Source: Pseudonocardia kunmingensis
GTDB taxonomy: Bacteria; Actinomycetota; Actinomycetes; Mycobacteriales; Pseudonocardiaceae
Assembly (NCBI RefSeq): GCF_006716445.1
Contig: NZ_VFPA01000003.1
Location: 372,001-436,000 of the forward strand
Length of the DNA: 64,000 nt
Reading direction: 5' to 3'
Shown here: positions 16,578 through 25,099 of the stretch, in pieces
Position numbering within the stretch: the stretch's first letter is position 1
Layout of the letters: every line of letters begins with the position of its first letter
Notes under the pieces: model-generated
What the model was told of the DNA's origin: nothing
Seen by the model: only the letters and a program-made list of their open reading frames with translations
Database searches by the model: none
Program-made: the position numbers and the translations under genes

Positions 16578-17799
16578 GGAGCCGGAGCGCGCTCGCGTCG
16601 GCCCGCCACAGTTCGAGCTCCTCCTGGTTCGCACCCGCGAGCAGGAAGAGCGATCCGCCGGCCTCGACGGCGGAGACCGCCGTCCCGGTCGGGCCCTCGG
16701 CCGGGCGCTGCGTGCTGCCGGCCTCGTCCAGGCGCAGGATCGTGATCCGCGCGCCGTCCGGCACGACCTGGACGAGCGGGCCCGCGGGGTTCAGCGGCGC
16801 CGGGAGCGGGCCGCGCGCCCCCACCGGCACCGGCGGCACGTCCGCCACCCGGCTCCACCGGTCCCCGGTGAGGCGCCACAGGGCGAGGACGCCGTCGACG
16901 CGCCCGCTCACGGCACAGGTCGACTCCACGCAGCGGACGGCCGTGGCGGCGCCGGACGTGCCGGCGTCGGGCAGCGGGGTCCGGGTCCACGGCTCCTGCC
17001 CGGACGCCGAACGCCACGCCACGGGTGCGGAGCCGCCCGTTCCGGCGGCCAGCTGCCAGCCGACGACGAGCAGCCCCTGCTGCAGCGCGGCGACGTCGAG
17101 CGGGAAGCCGAGCGCGTCGCGGGTGCTGGCCAGGGGCGTGCCGGTGGAGTCGCGCCGGACCCACGTCGCGCCGTCGGCGCTCCACAACGCGACGTCGAGC
17201 CCCGCGTCCGCGCTCTGCCACGACCCGACCACCACCGGCCCACCGGCGGTGAGGACGGAGTCGACCAGACCGCCGGCTCCCCACCCGCCGAAGGTGCTGA
17301 ACGCCTGCCCCTGCTCCTGCACCGCGGTGCCGGACCCGGTCCACACGCTCCACCGCACGTTGCCGTGCGCACCTCCCCGGTCGCCGCCGATCCCCACGAC
17401 CTGCCGACCGTCGTAGTCCAGCGAGTACCAGGACGCGGTGGCGCCGTACCCGCTGGTCGGCGTGACGGTCAGCGCGGTGGACGCACCGTCCGGACCGATC
17501 CGCACGATCCCGGGCCGGGGCTCCGGCCCGCCGTGCCGCACCCCGACCAGCAGGTCGTCACCGGCGGCGGCCAGCACCTGCGGCACCGCGCCACCCGGGA
17601 GGTCGACCCGCGCGAACCGGACGGGACCCGGCTCGGCGGGAGGCGCGCACGCGATCGGAGCGAGCAGGACCAGTGCCGCGAGGAGGCTCCACGGGAGTCG
17701 GGACCGGCCGTGCCGTCGCGCGAGAAGCCGTCGCCGCCCGTCCGCGGTGGCCGGTGGGCCGTCGCCGAGGTCGTCGGCAGCCGGTCCGCTGGTCCTCAC
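16570..17799 (-). CDS. Lipoprotein, probable beta-propeller, unknown function
   Basis: About 409 residues from the GTG at 17797-17799; an alternative GTG at 17898 would add 33 residues, and neither has a clear ribosome site. A basic N-terminus (RRRLLARRHGRSR) precedes a hydrophobic stretch and a lipobox-like PIAC, so the protein is exported and lipid-anchored. The mature part has repeated units such as ALWSADGATWVRRD and VAWRSASGQEPW, typical of blade repeats in secreted propellers. No enzyme motif is seen. It converges on the ROK kinase across a palindrome that contains its stop codon. Confidence 0.7.
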   Translation of the reverse strand: MRTSGPAADDLGDGPPATADGRRRLLARRHGRSRLPWSLLAALVLLAPIACAPPAEPGPVRFARVDLPGGAVPQVLAAAGDDLLVGVRHGGPEPRPGIVRIGPDGASTALTVTPTSGYGATASWYSLDYDGRQVVGIGGDRGGAHGNVRWSVWTGSGTAVQEQGQAFSTFGGWGAGGLVDSVLTAGGPVVVGSWQSADAGLDVALWSADGATWVRRDSTGTPLASTRDALGFPLDVAALQQGLLVVGWQLAAGTGGSAPVAWRSASGQEPWTRTPLPDAGTSGAATAVRCVESTCAVSGRVDGVLALWRLTGDRWSRVADVPPVPVGARGPLPAPLNPAGPLVQVVPDGARITILRLDEAGSTQRPAEGPTGTAVSAVEAGGSLFLLAGANQEELELWRADASALRLPT

Positions 17800-18000
17800 C
17801 ACGAGATCAGGGTGCCGGATGGACCACCCGCCGTCGACGCCCGCGTCAGCGGACCTGCACGACGAGCCTGCCGCGGACCCCGGCGGCTCGTCGCCCACCT
17901 GCTACAGGCGTTCCGAGCCGAGACGCCCGGCCCGCCTGCCCCGGCCCGTCCGCATCCCGCTCGACGCCGCCCTCCGCTGACCGCCGGACGCTGCGGGTGA

Positions 18001-18561
18001 TCAGCCGACCCGCGGGCTCCAGCCGACCGCCTGCGCCCACTCCTCGGCCCGGACGGTGATCTCCGCGATGAGGCCGCCCTTCGCCTCCGCGTAGGCGTTC
18101 ATGTCCGCCCAGTCCCGCTCGGCGAGCTCGCGCTTGAGCGCGGCGTAGGCGGCGCGGTCCGCGGCGTCGCGGCGGAGCCAGTCCCGGAAGAGCAGGTGCC
18201 TGCGCTCCCAGTCACTCCCCTCGCCGCAGACGTGGACGTGCACGTCGAGGGCGGCGCTGCGGACCATGCGGTGGCCGGGCTGGCGGACCCGCAGGTGGTA
18301 GCCCGCCCGCTCCAGAGCGGGCAGGTACGAGGGCTCGTCGCCCGGGTCCGGGACGCTGAGGTCGATGTCGATGATCGGTTTGGCCGCGAGACCGGGCACG
18401 GCGGTCGAGCCGATGTGGTCCACCCGGCGCGCTGTGGCCCCCAGCGCCTGCACGATCCGCGCGCGCTCGGCGGCGAACCTCGTCGGCCAGGCCGGGTCGT
18501 GGGCGACGATCCGGATCGCGCGCTTCTCCGGTCCGCCGATCAACTCGGTCTCCTCGGGCAT
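18001..18561 (-). CDS. GrpB/UPF0157 family nucleotidyltransferase-fold protein
   Basis: A 186-residue protein of the GrpB family, which has a nucleotidyltransferase-like fold and no firmly established activity. Diagnostic segments are VAHDPAWPTRFAAERARI, VDHIGSTAVPGLAAKPIIDIDLSV (the GSTAV...DIDL nucleotidyltransferase-like motif) and the C-terminal YAALKRELAERD. The ATG at 18559-18561 gives the usual family N-terminus; a GTG at 18579 is possible. It stands alone upstream of the lipoprotein gene. Confidence 0.85.
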   Translation of the reverse strand: MPEETELIGGPEKRAIRIVAHDPAWPTRFAAERARIVQALGATARRVDHIGSTAVPGLAAKPIIDIDLSVPDPGDEPSYLPALERAGYHLRVRQPGHRMVRSAALDVHVHVCGEGSDWERRHLLFRDWLRRDAADRAAYAALKRELAERDWADMNAYAEAKGGLIAEITVRAEEWAQAVGWSPRVG

Positions 18562-18696
18562 GGGGCAAGGGTGCGGCACCCGCCGTCGTCCGGGTGACCG
18601 ACCCGCCCGGCGGAACGGGCGCCCCGTCCCGCATCGGCCCTGCCAGCGCGTCCGCGCACGTCAGGGCGGGTGGCGTAACTCTGGCGTAATCCGGGG

Positions 18697-19491
18697 GTGA
18701 CTAGCGTGGGCGGCGTGGACGACACCGCCGATCCCCCCGGCAGCAGGCGCCGGATCCCGCCCGGACGCGGGTCCTCGCGCCCGCGGGCGCAGCGGGCCCG
18801 GGAGGTCGCCGACGTGCTGCGGCACCAGGTCGTCGGAGGCAGGTTCGCCGACGGCCTGCTGCCCGACGAGCACAGCCTGGGCAGGCAGTTCGACGCGTCG
18901 CGGAACGCGGTGCGGGAGGCCCTGCGACTGCTGCGCGACGAGGGCTTGGTCACCCGGCGGCGCGGGGTCGGCACCAGCGTGGTGCTGCCGAAGTACGGCC
19001 ACGGCCTGGATCGGCTCGCCGGGCTGGCCGAGACGTTGGCCGGACACGGCACCATCACCAACCACGTCCGGTCCGCCCGGGTCGTGACCGAGCTCCCGCC
19101 GGCCATCGCCGAGCGGCTGCAGGTGCCACCGGGCGCGGGCGCGGTGCACATCGAGCGGCTGCGCATGCTGGACGACCTCCCGCTGTCCCTGGACTCGACC
19201 TACCTCACCGCTGACGTCGGACGCGGCGTCCTGCGCGGGGACCTGGCCGGGCGGGACGTGTTCTCGTTGATCGAGGAGACCGCCGACTGCCTGCTCGGGA
19301 GCGCGGAGGTGACGGTCCACGCGGTCAACGCCGACCCGGCCACGGCCGAGCTGCTGGAGGTTCCGGCGGGCGCCGCGGTGTTCGCCATCGAGCGGCTCAC
19401 CCGCCTCCGCGACGGACGTCCGGTCGACGCCGAGTCGATCCGCATCCGCGCCGACCGCCTGGCGCTGCACGCCACGCTCCACCGGTGCTGA
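18697..19491 (+). CDS. GntR family regulator with UTRA ligand domain
   Basis: A 264-residue regulator. The winged HTH is at about 30-98 (VADVLRHQVVGGRFADGLLPDE, SLGRQFDASRNAVREALRLL, GLVTRRRGVGTSVV). The UTRA effector domain follows (about 115-260, including VHIERLRMLDDLPLSLDSTYL and FAIERLTRLRDGRPV). It overlaps the TauE-type transporter gene by TGATG, so the two are co-transcribed and the regulator probably controls its own operon. The ligand is unknown; given the partner, a sulfur compound or organic acid is a reasonable guess. The GTG at 18697 lies just after GGGGG; GTG 18715 is an alternative. Confidence 0.85.
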   Translation: MTSVGGVDDTADPPGSRRRIPPGRGSSRPRAQRAREVADVLRHQVVGGRFADGLLPDEHSLGRQFDASRNAVREALRLLRDEGLVTRRRGVGTSVVLPKYGHGLDRLAGLAETLAGHGTITNHVRSARVVTELPPAIAERLQVPPGAGAVHIERLRMLDDLPLSLDSTYLTADVGRGVLRGDLAGRDVFSLIEETADCLLGSAEVTVHAVNADPATAELLEVPAGAAVFAIERLTRLRDGRPVDAESIRIRADRLALHATLHRC

Positions 19492-20255
19492 TGGCCGAGC
19501 TGACGGTCCCGGTGCTGCTCCTGCTGGCGGTGTCGGGCCTGGTCGGGGGGATCGGCATCACCGCGGTGGGCCCCGGCGGGGTGCTGCCCACGATCGCGCT
19601 GTTCTCCCTCACCACCGCGTCCCCGTCGGTGGTGGCCGGCACCGCGATCGTCACCCACGTCGCCACCGGTGTGCTGGCCACCGCCGCCTACACCCGCTCC
19701 GGCCAGCTGCGCGATCCCGCGACCCGTCGCAGCGCGATGCTCCTCGCCGGGGCGGCCGTGTTCGGCACGCCGCTCGGGGTGCTGATCAACTCCGGGGTGT
19801 CCGAGCAGGTCTTCGGCCTGGTGCTCGGGGCCTTCGTGACGGTCGTGGCCGGGCTCGTGTGGTACCGCGAGCACCGCGCCCGGGTCGTGCCGGCGGCCCA
19901 CCCGTCGGCGCCGCTCGTGGCCGTCATCGGGTTCGGCGTCGCCGTGGCCGCCGGGATCGTGGGCATCGGGGGCCCGATGCTCACGGTGCCGCTGCTGGTC
20001 GCCCTCGGCGTCCCGGTACTGGAGTCACTGGCGTCCGCCCAGGCCCAGTCGATCGTCATCGCCTGCGTCGGCACCGTCGGCTACCTGGTGCACGGAGCCA
20101 TCGACTGGCCCCTCGCGGCCCTGGTCGGCATCCCCGAGCTGGCCGGCGTGCTGATCGGCTGGAAGATCGCCCACGCACTGCCGACCCGCAGCCTCAAGAA
20201 CGCCTTGGTCGTCACCTTGCTGGCCCTCGCGCCCTACCTCGCCCTGCGCGGCTGA
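19491..20255 (+). CDS. TauE/SafE family anion (sulfite-type) exporter
   Basis: A 254-residue integral membrane protein with seven to eight predicted helices in two homologous halves, each opening with the family glycine-rich motif: GLVGGIGITAVGPGG near residue 15 and VAAGIVGIGGPMLTVP near residue 155. TauE/SafE proteins export sulfite, sulfoacetate or related organic anions. ATG 19491 overlaps the GntR stop (TGATG). Its 3' end overlaps the convergent LysR gene by 44 bases, an unusual antiparallel coding overlap. Confidence 0.88.
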   Translation: MAELTVPVLLLLAVSGLVGGIGITAVGPGGVLPTIALFSLTTASPSVVAGTAIVTHVATGVLATAAYTRSGQLRDPATRRSAMLLAGAAVFGTPLGVLINSGVSEQVFGLVLGAFVTVVAGLVWYREHRARVVPAAHPSAPLVAVIGFGVAVAAGIVGIGGPMLTVPLLVALGVPVLESLASAQAQSIVIACVGTVGYLVHGAIDWPLAALVGIPELAGVLIGWKIAHALPTRSLKNALVVTLLALAPYLALRG

Positions 20256-21144
20256 CCAGGGCGTGGCCGATCAGGGCCGCGGCGGAGCCGGCGGGGCTGG
20301 TGCCGGCGTGCCACACCGCGCGCAGCCTCCGGGACAGGTCGATGCCCGCGATCGGCACCTCGACGAGGGCGCGCGTGGCGACGTCCGGGGCGACGACCAG
20401 CTCGCTCAGCAGCGCGGGGCCCGCACCGGCCAGCGCCGCGCTGCGGATGGCCGCGCTCGACCCGAGCTCCAGCAGCGGCCGGACGAGGCGCTCGCCGTGC
20501 GCGGCGACCGCCAGCTCCACGGTCTCCCGGGTCCCCGACCCCGCTTCCCGGCTGATCAGCGGCGTGCCGGCCAGCTGCGCGACGTCGATCGGTCGGCGTC
20601 GGCGTGCCCACGGGTGCGTCGGCGCCACCGCCAGCACCAGCCGGTCCCGGCCGACCTCCCGCGACCGCAACCCCCGCAGCGGGCCCGGCGACTCGATGAA
20701 CCCGAGCTCGACGGCACGGTCGCGCACGAGGTCGCAGACCCGCGTCGAGTTCATGACCTGCAGCCCGACGCGCAGGTCGGGCTCGGCGCGACGGAGCTCG
20801 CCCAGCCATGCGGGCAGCAGGTGTTCCGCGACCGTCAGGCTCGCGGCGATGCGCAGGTGCGCTTCGCTCTCCTGGCGCAGCACCTCGACGCCCTCGACCA
20901 GGACGTTCAGCTCGTCGAGCACCCGCCGTGCCCACCCGGTGACGAGCTCGCCCGCGGCGGTCAGCGTCGAGCCCCGGCGGCTGCGGTCGAGCAGGCGCAC
21001 CCCGAGCCTGCGCTCGAGCGCGGTCATCCGCTTGCTGGCGGCGGGCTGGCTCATCCCCGCCTCCTCCGCCGCCGCGGTCAGGCTCTCCCGGTCGGCGACC
21101 AGCACCAGCAGCTGCAGCGACGGGAGATCAGGTGGCCGGGACAC
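20212..21144 (-). CDS. LysR family transcriptional regulator
   Basis: A 310-residue LysR-type regulator. The N-terminal HTH is at about 7-65 (LQLLVLVADRESLTAAAEEAGMSQPAASKRMTALE), and the effector domain follows from about 90 to 290. It is divergent from the YeiH-type exporter gene with only 43 bases between them, the classic LysR-target layout. Direct repeats of GGTTATGAC at 21153-21161 and 21184-21192, and ATA-N9-TAT at 21175-21189, are plausible binding sites. In E. coli the LysR protein YeiE sits next to yeiH, so the arrangement is conserved. Confidence 0.88.
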   Translation of the reverse strand: MSRPPDLPSLQLLVLVADRESLTAAAEEAGMSQPAASKRMTALERRLGVRLLDRSRRGSTLTAAGELVTGWARRVLDELNVLVEGVEVLRQESEAHLRIAASLTVAEHLLPAWLGELRRAEPDLRVGLQVMNSTRVCDLVRDRAVELGFIESPGPLRGLRSREVGRDRLVLAVAPTHPWARRRRPIDVAQLAGTPLISREAGSGTRETVELAVAAHGERLVRPLLELGSSAAIRSAALAGAGPALLSELVVAPDVATRALVEVPIAGIDLSRRLRAVWHAGTSPAGSAAALIGHALVSRAGRGRARGPAR

Positions 21145-21187
21145 GTCCCCAGGTTATGACGACACCCGCCTGGCATAGCCGTGGGTT

Positions 21188-22270
21188 ATGACGTCAGGTC
21201 CGATCGACCGGTACCGGGCGGGCACGGGATCGACGACCGTCGTCGTCATGACCGCCACCGACGACACCACGGGCACCGGCAGCCGGATGCGCGAGGGCGC
21301 GCGGACCGTCCTGCCGGGCGTCCTGGCCGCCGCGGTCGGGACGGCCATCGCCTTCGGGGCGAACGTGCTGCTCCCGGCGGTCAGCGCGCTGACCGCCGCC
21401 GTGGTGCTGGGGGTCCTCGTCGGGCAGCTCCTGCCGGAGTCGACCCGCGCGGGTCTGCGCTGGGCGACGACGGTCTTCCTCCGGCTCGGGGTCGTGCTGC
21501 TCGGGCTCCAGCTCGGTCTGGGCGACGTCCTCGGCCTCGGTACCGCGACGGTGGTCGCCGTCGTCGTGACTGTGCTCCTCGCCTTCGCCGGAACCCTGCT
21601 GCTCGGCAGGCTCGTCGGCGTCTCCCCCGGACTGGCCCTGATGATCGCGACCGGCTTCTCCATCTGCGGGGCCTCGGCCATCGCCGCCATGGACAGCGTC
21701 ACCGACACCGAGCGGGAGGACGTGGCCACGGCGATCACGCTGGTGACGCTCTACGGGAGCGCCGCGATCGCCCTGGTCCCGCTGATCGGGAGCTCCATGG
21801 GGATGAGCCCGCAACACCTCGGGGCCTGGGCGGGCGTGAGCGTCCACGAGGTCGCCCAGGTCGTGGCCGCGGCCTCACCCGCGGGCGCCGCCGCCGTCGG
21901 GGTCGCGGTGGTCGTGAAGCTGACCCGGGTCGTGCTGCTCGCGCCGATGGTCGCAGGCGTCAGCATCCTCGCCCGGCGGCGACGCGGCACCACCGGCGGC
22001 AGGCGCCCGCCCCTCGTCCCGCTGTTCGTCCTCGGCTTCCTCGCGACGATGCTGCTGCGCACCAGCGGGGTGGTGCCCCCGGGCGTGCTGTCGCTCGCCC
22101 AGCTCGCCACGACGCTGCTGTTCGCGGCCGCCCTCTTCGGCCTCGGCAGCGCCGTGCGGCTGGGCGCCCTCCTGCGCACCGGTCGCCGCGGCCTGGCCCT
22201 CGGCGCGCTCTCCACGGCACTCGTCGCGCTCACCGGGCTCGGCGCCCTCGCGCTCACCGGTGCCGTCTGA
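21188..22270 (+). CDS. YeiH/UPF0324 family putative sulfate exporter
   Basis: Up to 360 residues, about ten predicted membrane helices, with the family motifs LRLGVVLLGLQL and GFSICGASAIAAM (about 155-172) and VHEVAQVVAA near 220. The family is annotated as putative sulfate or sulfur-anion exporters; direct proof is limited. The first ATG (21188) overlaps the putative LysR site and adds a polar 20-residue leader. The internal ATG at 21248 (MTATDDTTG) would match the family N-terminus better, so the real start may be there. It is divergent from its likely LysR regulator. Confidence 0.85.
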   Translation: MTSGPIDRYRAGTGSTTVVVMTATDDTTGTGSRMREGARTVLPGVLAAAVGTAIAFGANVLLPAVSALTAAVVLGVLVGQLLPESTRAGLRWATTVFLRLGVVLLGLQLGLGDVLGLGTATVVAVVVTVLLAFAGTLLLGRLVGVSPGLALMIATGFSICGASAIAAMDSVTDTEREDVATAITLVTLYGSAAIALVPLIGSSMGMSPQHLGAWAGVSVHEVAQVVAAASPAGAAAVGVAVVVKLTRVVLLAPMVAGVSILARRRRGTTGGRRPPLVPLFVLGFLATMLLRTSGVVPPGVLSLAQLATTLLFAAALFGLGSAVRLGALLRTGRRGLALGALSTALVALTGLGALALTGAV

Positions 22271-22280
22271 GCTGCAGGGC

Positions 22281-22619
22281 CTAGCGCCGCGACGCACCCG
22301 ACGGCGTCATGAGCGCCACCAGCACCCCGAGCAGGACCACACCGGTGAAGATCAGCGATGCGTTGCTCGACGGGTCGGGGCTGTCGCCGACCACGTCCGG
22401 CGACGCGGCCTCGACCACGTAGAGCACGAGGAACACCAGCCCGATCACGAGCGCGGCCGGCTTCACCCAGCCGCCCCACCACGCGACCGCCAGCGCCCCG
22501 AGGCCGAGCACCAGGTGCACGACGTAGATCCACACCGGCCCGTCGCCGACCAGCTCGAGCACCCCGGCCACCACCAGCACGGCGCCGAGCCCGAGCAGGA
22601 TCCACCGGGGCACCGACAT
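22281..22619 (-). CDS. Small integral membrane protein, unknown (DUF4383-like)
   Basis: A 112-residue protein with four hydrophobic segments (about 6-22, 28-46, 50-66, 86-104), including VVHLVLGLGALAVAWWGGW. It somewhat resembles DUF4383 membrane proteins, but I cannot assign it firmly. The ATG at 22617-22619 begins directly before the first helix; the longer open frame upstream is Arg/Gly-rich and not protein-like. It converges on the YeiH-type gene with a 10-base gap. Confidence 0.65.
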   Translation of the reverse strand: MSVPRWILLGLGAVLVVAGVLELVGDGPVWIYVVHLVLGLGALAVAWWGGWVKPAALVIGLVFLVLYVVEAASPDVVGDSPDPSSNASLIFTGVVLLGVLVALMTPSGASRR

Positions 22620-22990
22620 CCGCTCGAGGCCACCTCGAGCAGCACCGCCCCGTTCCGGCCGCCCTGTCGTCACGTCCGCGGGGTCCCCCTCCCGTCGCGG
22701 CCCAAACGGCCCGCACGCCCGTCGGCGGACGGGCGACGAGCCGCCCACCGCAGTTCAGCCGATCGGGGGCGTTGACGCCGCCCCGGCGAGGACCCAAGGT
22801 CGAAGAGGCACGTCGACGAGCAGCGGCCCCACCCGACGAACCCGGAGCGGGCCGCCGGCCGTGCCACCGGTCACGAGTCTGCCGGTGGAGCGCCGCACCG
22901 CCGGCGACCCACGACACGAACGGGCTTTCCCGCCACGCTGCAACGCCCTGCCTCGACCTCACCTCCTCCCTTCCACACGAAGGCGTGCTG
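22620..22990. other. Gene-free stretch, nothing recognised
   Basis: Open frames here are Arg/Pro-rich and lie upstream of better starts on both strands. I see no repeat, RNA gene or clear promoter. Confidence 0.5.
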
Positions 22991-23347
22991 ATGACCCACC
23001 GTTCACGGCTCGAGGTCGCCATCGACGACGCGAGCGGACGACTCCTCGCCACCGCCGCCATCGACCTGGCGGATCCCGTGGTCGCCAGGGCGGCGCTGCA
23101 CATCGAGACGTGCCGCGTGCCTCCCGGCATCCGCGCCCGCCTCGTCGACGCCGTGCTGGACGTCCCCGAGGTCGCCGCCCGCCCGCACCTGCAGGTCGCC
23201 CTCCCGCTCGGGGACACCGAGATCCTCGATCGCGTGCGGGAGCGCTGCGAGTGCATCCAGACGCGCGCGGCGGGGGTCACCTGCCTCGTCGAGGCCGACA
23301 TCCGGCCCGCGCGACCTGCGGGAACGGGCGGCCGCGCCGGAACCTGA
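22991..23347 (+). CDS. Hypothetical 118-residue protein
   Basis: Not recognised. From the ATG at 22991 (GAAGG about 10 bases upstream) it reads as a soluble acidic-basic mixed protein: MTHRSRLEVAIDDASGRLLA, then alternating strands and helices (IETCRVPPGIRARLVDAVLD, LQVALPLGDTEILDRVRERC) and a polar Arg/Gly-rich end. The codon pattern fits its neighbours, with strong G/C at third positions. It converges on the SulP gene with an 18-base gap. No signal peptide, membrane segment or known motif is seen. Confidence 0.55.
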   Translation: MTHRSRLEVAIDDASGRLLATAAIDLADPVVARAALHIETCRVPPGIRARLVDAVLDVPEVAARPHLQVALPLGDTEILDRVRERCECIQTRAAGVTCLVEADIRPARPAGTGGRAGT

Positions 23348-23365
23348 CCCCGACCCGACCCGCCG

Positions 23366-24850
23366 TCAGCCCGTGAGGGTTCCCGCGAGCGCGGCGTGGC
23401 GAGCCCTGCTCGGCTCGTTCATCCCGGTGATCGTGGCGGTCTTGCCGCGGGATGCGTACTTGGCCGTGATGGCGTCGAGCGCCGCGACGGTGGAGGCGTC
23501 CCAGACGTGCGCGGCGGAGAGGTCGATCACGACCGCGTCGGGGTCGTCGGCGTAGTCGAACCGGAAGACCAGGTCGTTGCTGGAGGCGAAGAACAACTGG
23601 CCGCTGACCCGGTAGATCTTCGTCGCGCCGTCCGGGTCGAGCACGCTGGTGACCTCGACGACGTGCGCCACCCGGCGGGCGAAGAGCACCATCGCGACGA
23701 GGACGCCGACGCCGACGCCGTAGGCCAGGTTGTGCGTCGCCACCGTGACCACGACGGTCGAGAGCATCACGGCCGTCTCGCTCTTCGGCATGCGCCGCAG
23801 CGTCCGGAGGCTGTGCCAGTCGAACGTCCCCACCGACACCATGACCATCACGGCGACGAGCGCGGCCATCGGGATCCGACCGACGAGGTCGCCCAGCGCG
23901 ACGACCAGCACGAGCAGGAAGACACCGGCGAGGAACGTGGACAGCCGGGTCCGGGCTCCTGACGCCTTCACGTTGATCATCGTCTGGCCGATCATCGCGC
24001 AGCCGCCCATGCCGCCGAAGAACCCGGTGACGATGTTGGCGACCCCCTGGCCCCACGACTCGCGGGTCTTGTTCGAACGCGTGTCGGTGATGTCGTCCAC
24101 CAGCTTCGCGGTCATCAGGGACTCGATCAGCCCGACCAGGGCCAGTGCCAGCGCGTACGGGGCGATGGTGCTCAGCGTCGCCCAGGTCAGCGGCACCGCG
24201 GGCAGCGCGAGCACGGGCAGGCTGTCCGGCAGCGCGCCCTGGTCGCCCACCGTCGGCACGGCCACCCCGGCGAACACGGTGAAGAGGGTCAGGCCGGTGA
24301 TCGCCACCAGCGGGGCGGGCACCACCCGGGTCAGCCGCGGGAACCCGACGATCACGACCAGACCCACGGCCAGCAGCGCGTACACCGCCCACGGCACGCC
24401 CACGAGGTGGGGGACCTGGGAGAGGAAGATCAGGATCGCGAGCGCGTTGACGAACCCGACCATGACGCTGCGGGGCAGGAAGCGCATGAGCCTCGCGACG
24501 CCCGCCGCGGCGAGCACGACCTGGAACACCCCGCCGAGCACGACGGCCGCGACCAGGTGGTCGACGCCGTGTTCGCGCGCGAGCGGGGCGACGACGAGCG
24601 CGACCGCCCCCGTGGCCGCGCTGATCATGGCCGGGCGCCCGCCGGTCATCGCGATGGTCACCGCCATGGTGAACGAGGCGAACAGGCCGACCCGGGGGTC
24701 GACGCCGGCGATGATCGAGAACGCGATCGCCTCGGGGATCAGGGCGAGCGCGACGACGAGGCCGGCGAGCACCTCGGTCCGCAGCAGGCGGGGTGAGCTG
24801 AGCCAGGCGGGGCGGGTGGCACGGAGCGTGCGCAGAGCAGGGCGGGGCAT
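23366..24850 (-). CDS. SulP family inorganic anion transporter with STAS domain
   Basis: A 494-residue transporter. The membrane domain has about 12-14 helices and the SulP motifs VALALIPEAIAFSIIAGVDP and FFGGMGGCAMIGQTMINVKA (about 205-225). A short C-terminal STAS domain follows from about 395 (GQLFFASSN, VVIDLSAAHVWDASTVAALD). SulP proteins carry sulfate, bicarbonate or other anions; the short length resembles bicarbonate and sulfate types. The ATG at 24848-24850 is preceded by GGAAGAAG, so the 12-residue longer form is unlikely. The location next to TauE and YeiH genes suggests anion traffic is clustered here. Confidence 0.9.
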   Translation of the reverse strand: MPRPALRTLRATRPAWLSSPRLLRTEVLAGLVVALALIPEAIAFSIIAGVDPRVGLFASFTMAVTIAMTGGRPAMISAATGAVALVVAPLAREHGVDHLVAAVVLGGVFQVVLAAAGVARLMRFLPRSVMVGFVNALAILIFLSQVPHLVGVPWAVYALLAVGLVVIVGFPRLTRVVPAPLVAITGLTLFTVFAGVAVPTVGDQGALPDSLPVLALPAVPLTWATLSTIAPYALALALVGLIESLMTAKLVDDITDTRSNKTRESWGQGVANIVTGFFGGMGGCAMIGQTMINVKASGARTRLSTFLAGVFLLVLVVALGDLVGRIPMAALVAVMVMVSVGTFDWHSLRTLRRMPKSETAVMLSTVVVTVATHNLAYGVGVGVLVAMVLFARRVAHVVEVTSVLDPDGATKIYRVSGQLFFASSNDLVFRFDYADDPDAVVIDLSAAHVWDASTVAALDAITAKYASRGKTATITGMNEPSRARHAALAGTLTG

Positions 24851-25099
24851 CGCTTCTTCCGAGGAGGGGCGCGGGAGCGGAGCCACGCACGTCGGGGCTC
24901 GACCACCCGAACCTACCTTGACAAGCGGGAAGAGTTGCCGGGTATGTGATCGCCGCGACGGTGGTTGCTGAAGCTGCGCTGAGAGAGATCAACTCTCCCG
25001 CCACGTAAGGGTTAAGGTGCGACGACGCGGGGACGGCACGACGACCTCGCTCCGCCCGACGGGGTGAGCCCACCGACGTCCGATCGGCCCAGGAGCACG

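Noticed and set aside
24912..24936. TTGACA at 24919 as promoter of the acyltransferase
   Set aside because: The spacer to a possible -10 (TATGTG) is about 19 bases and the leader would be long; not convincing.
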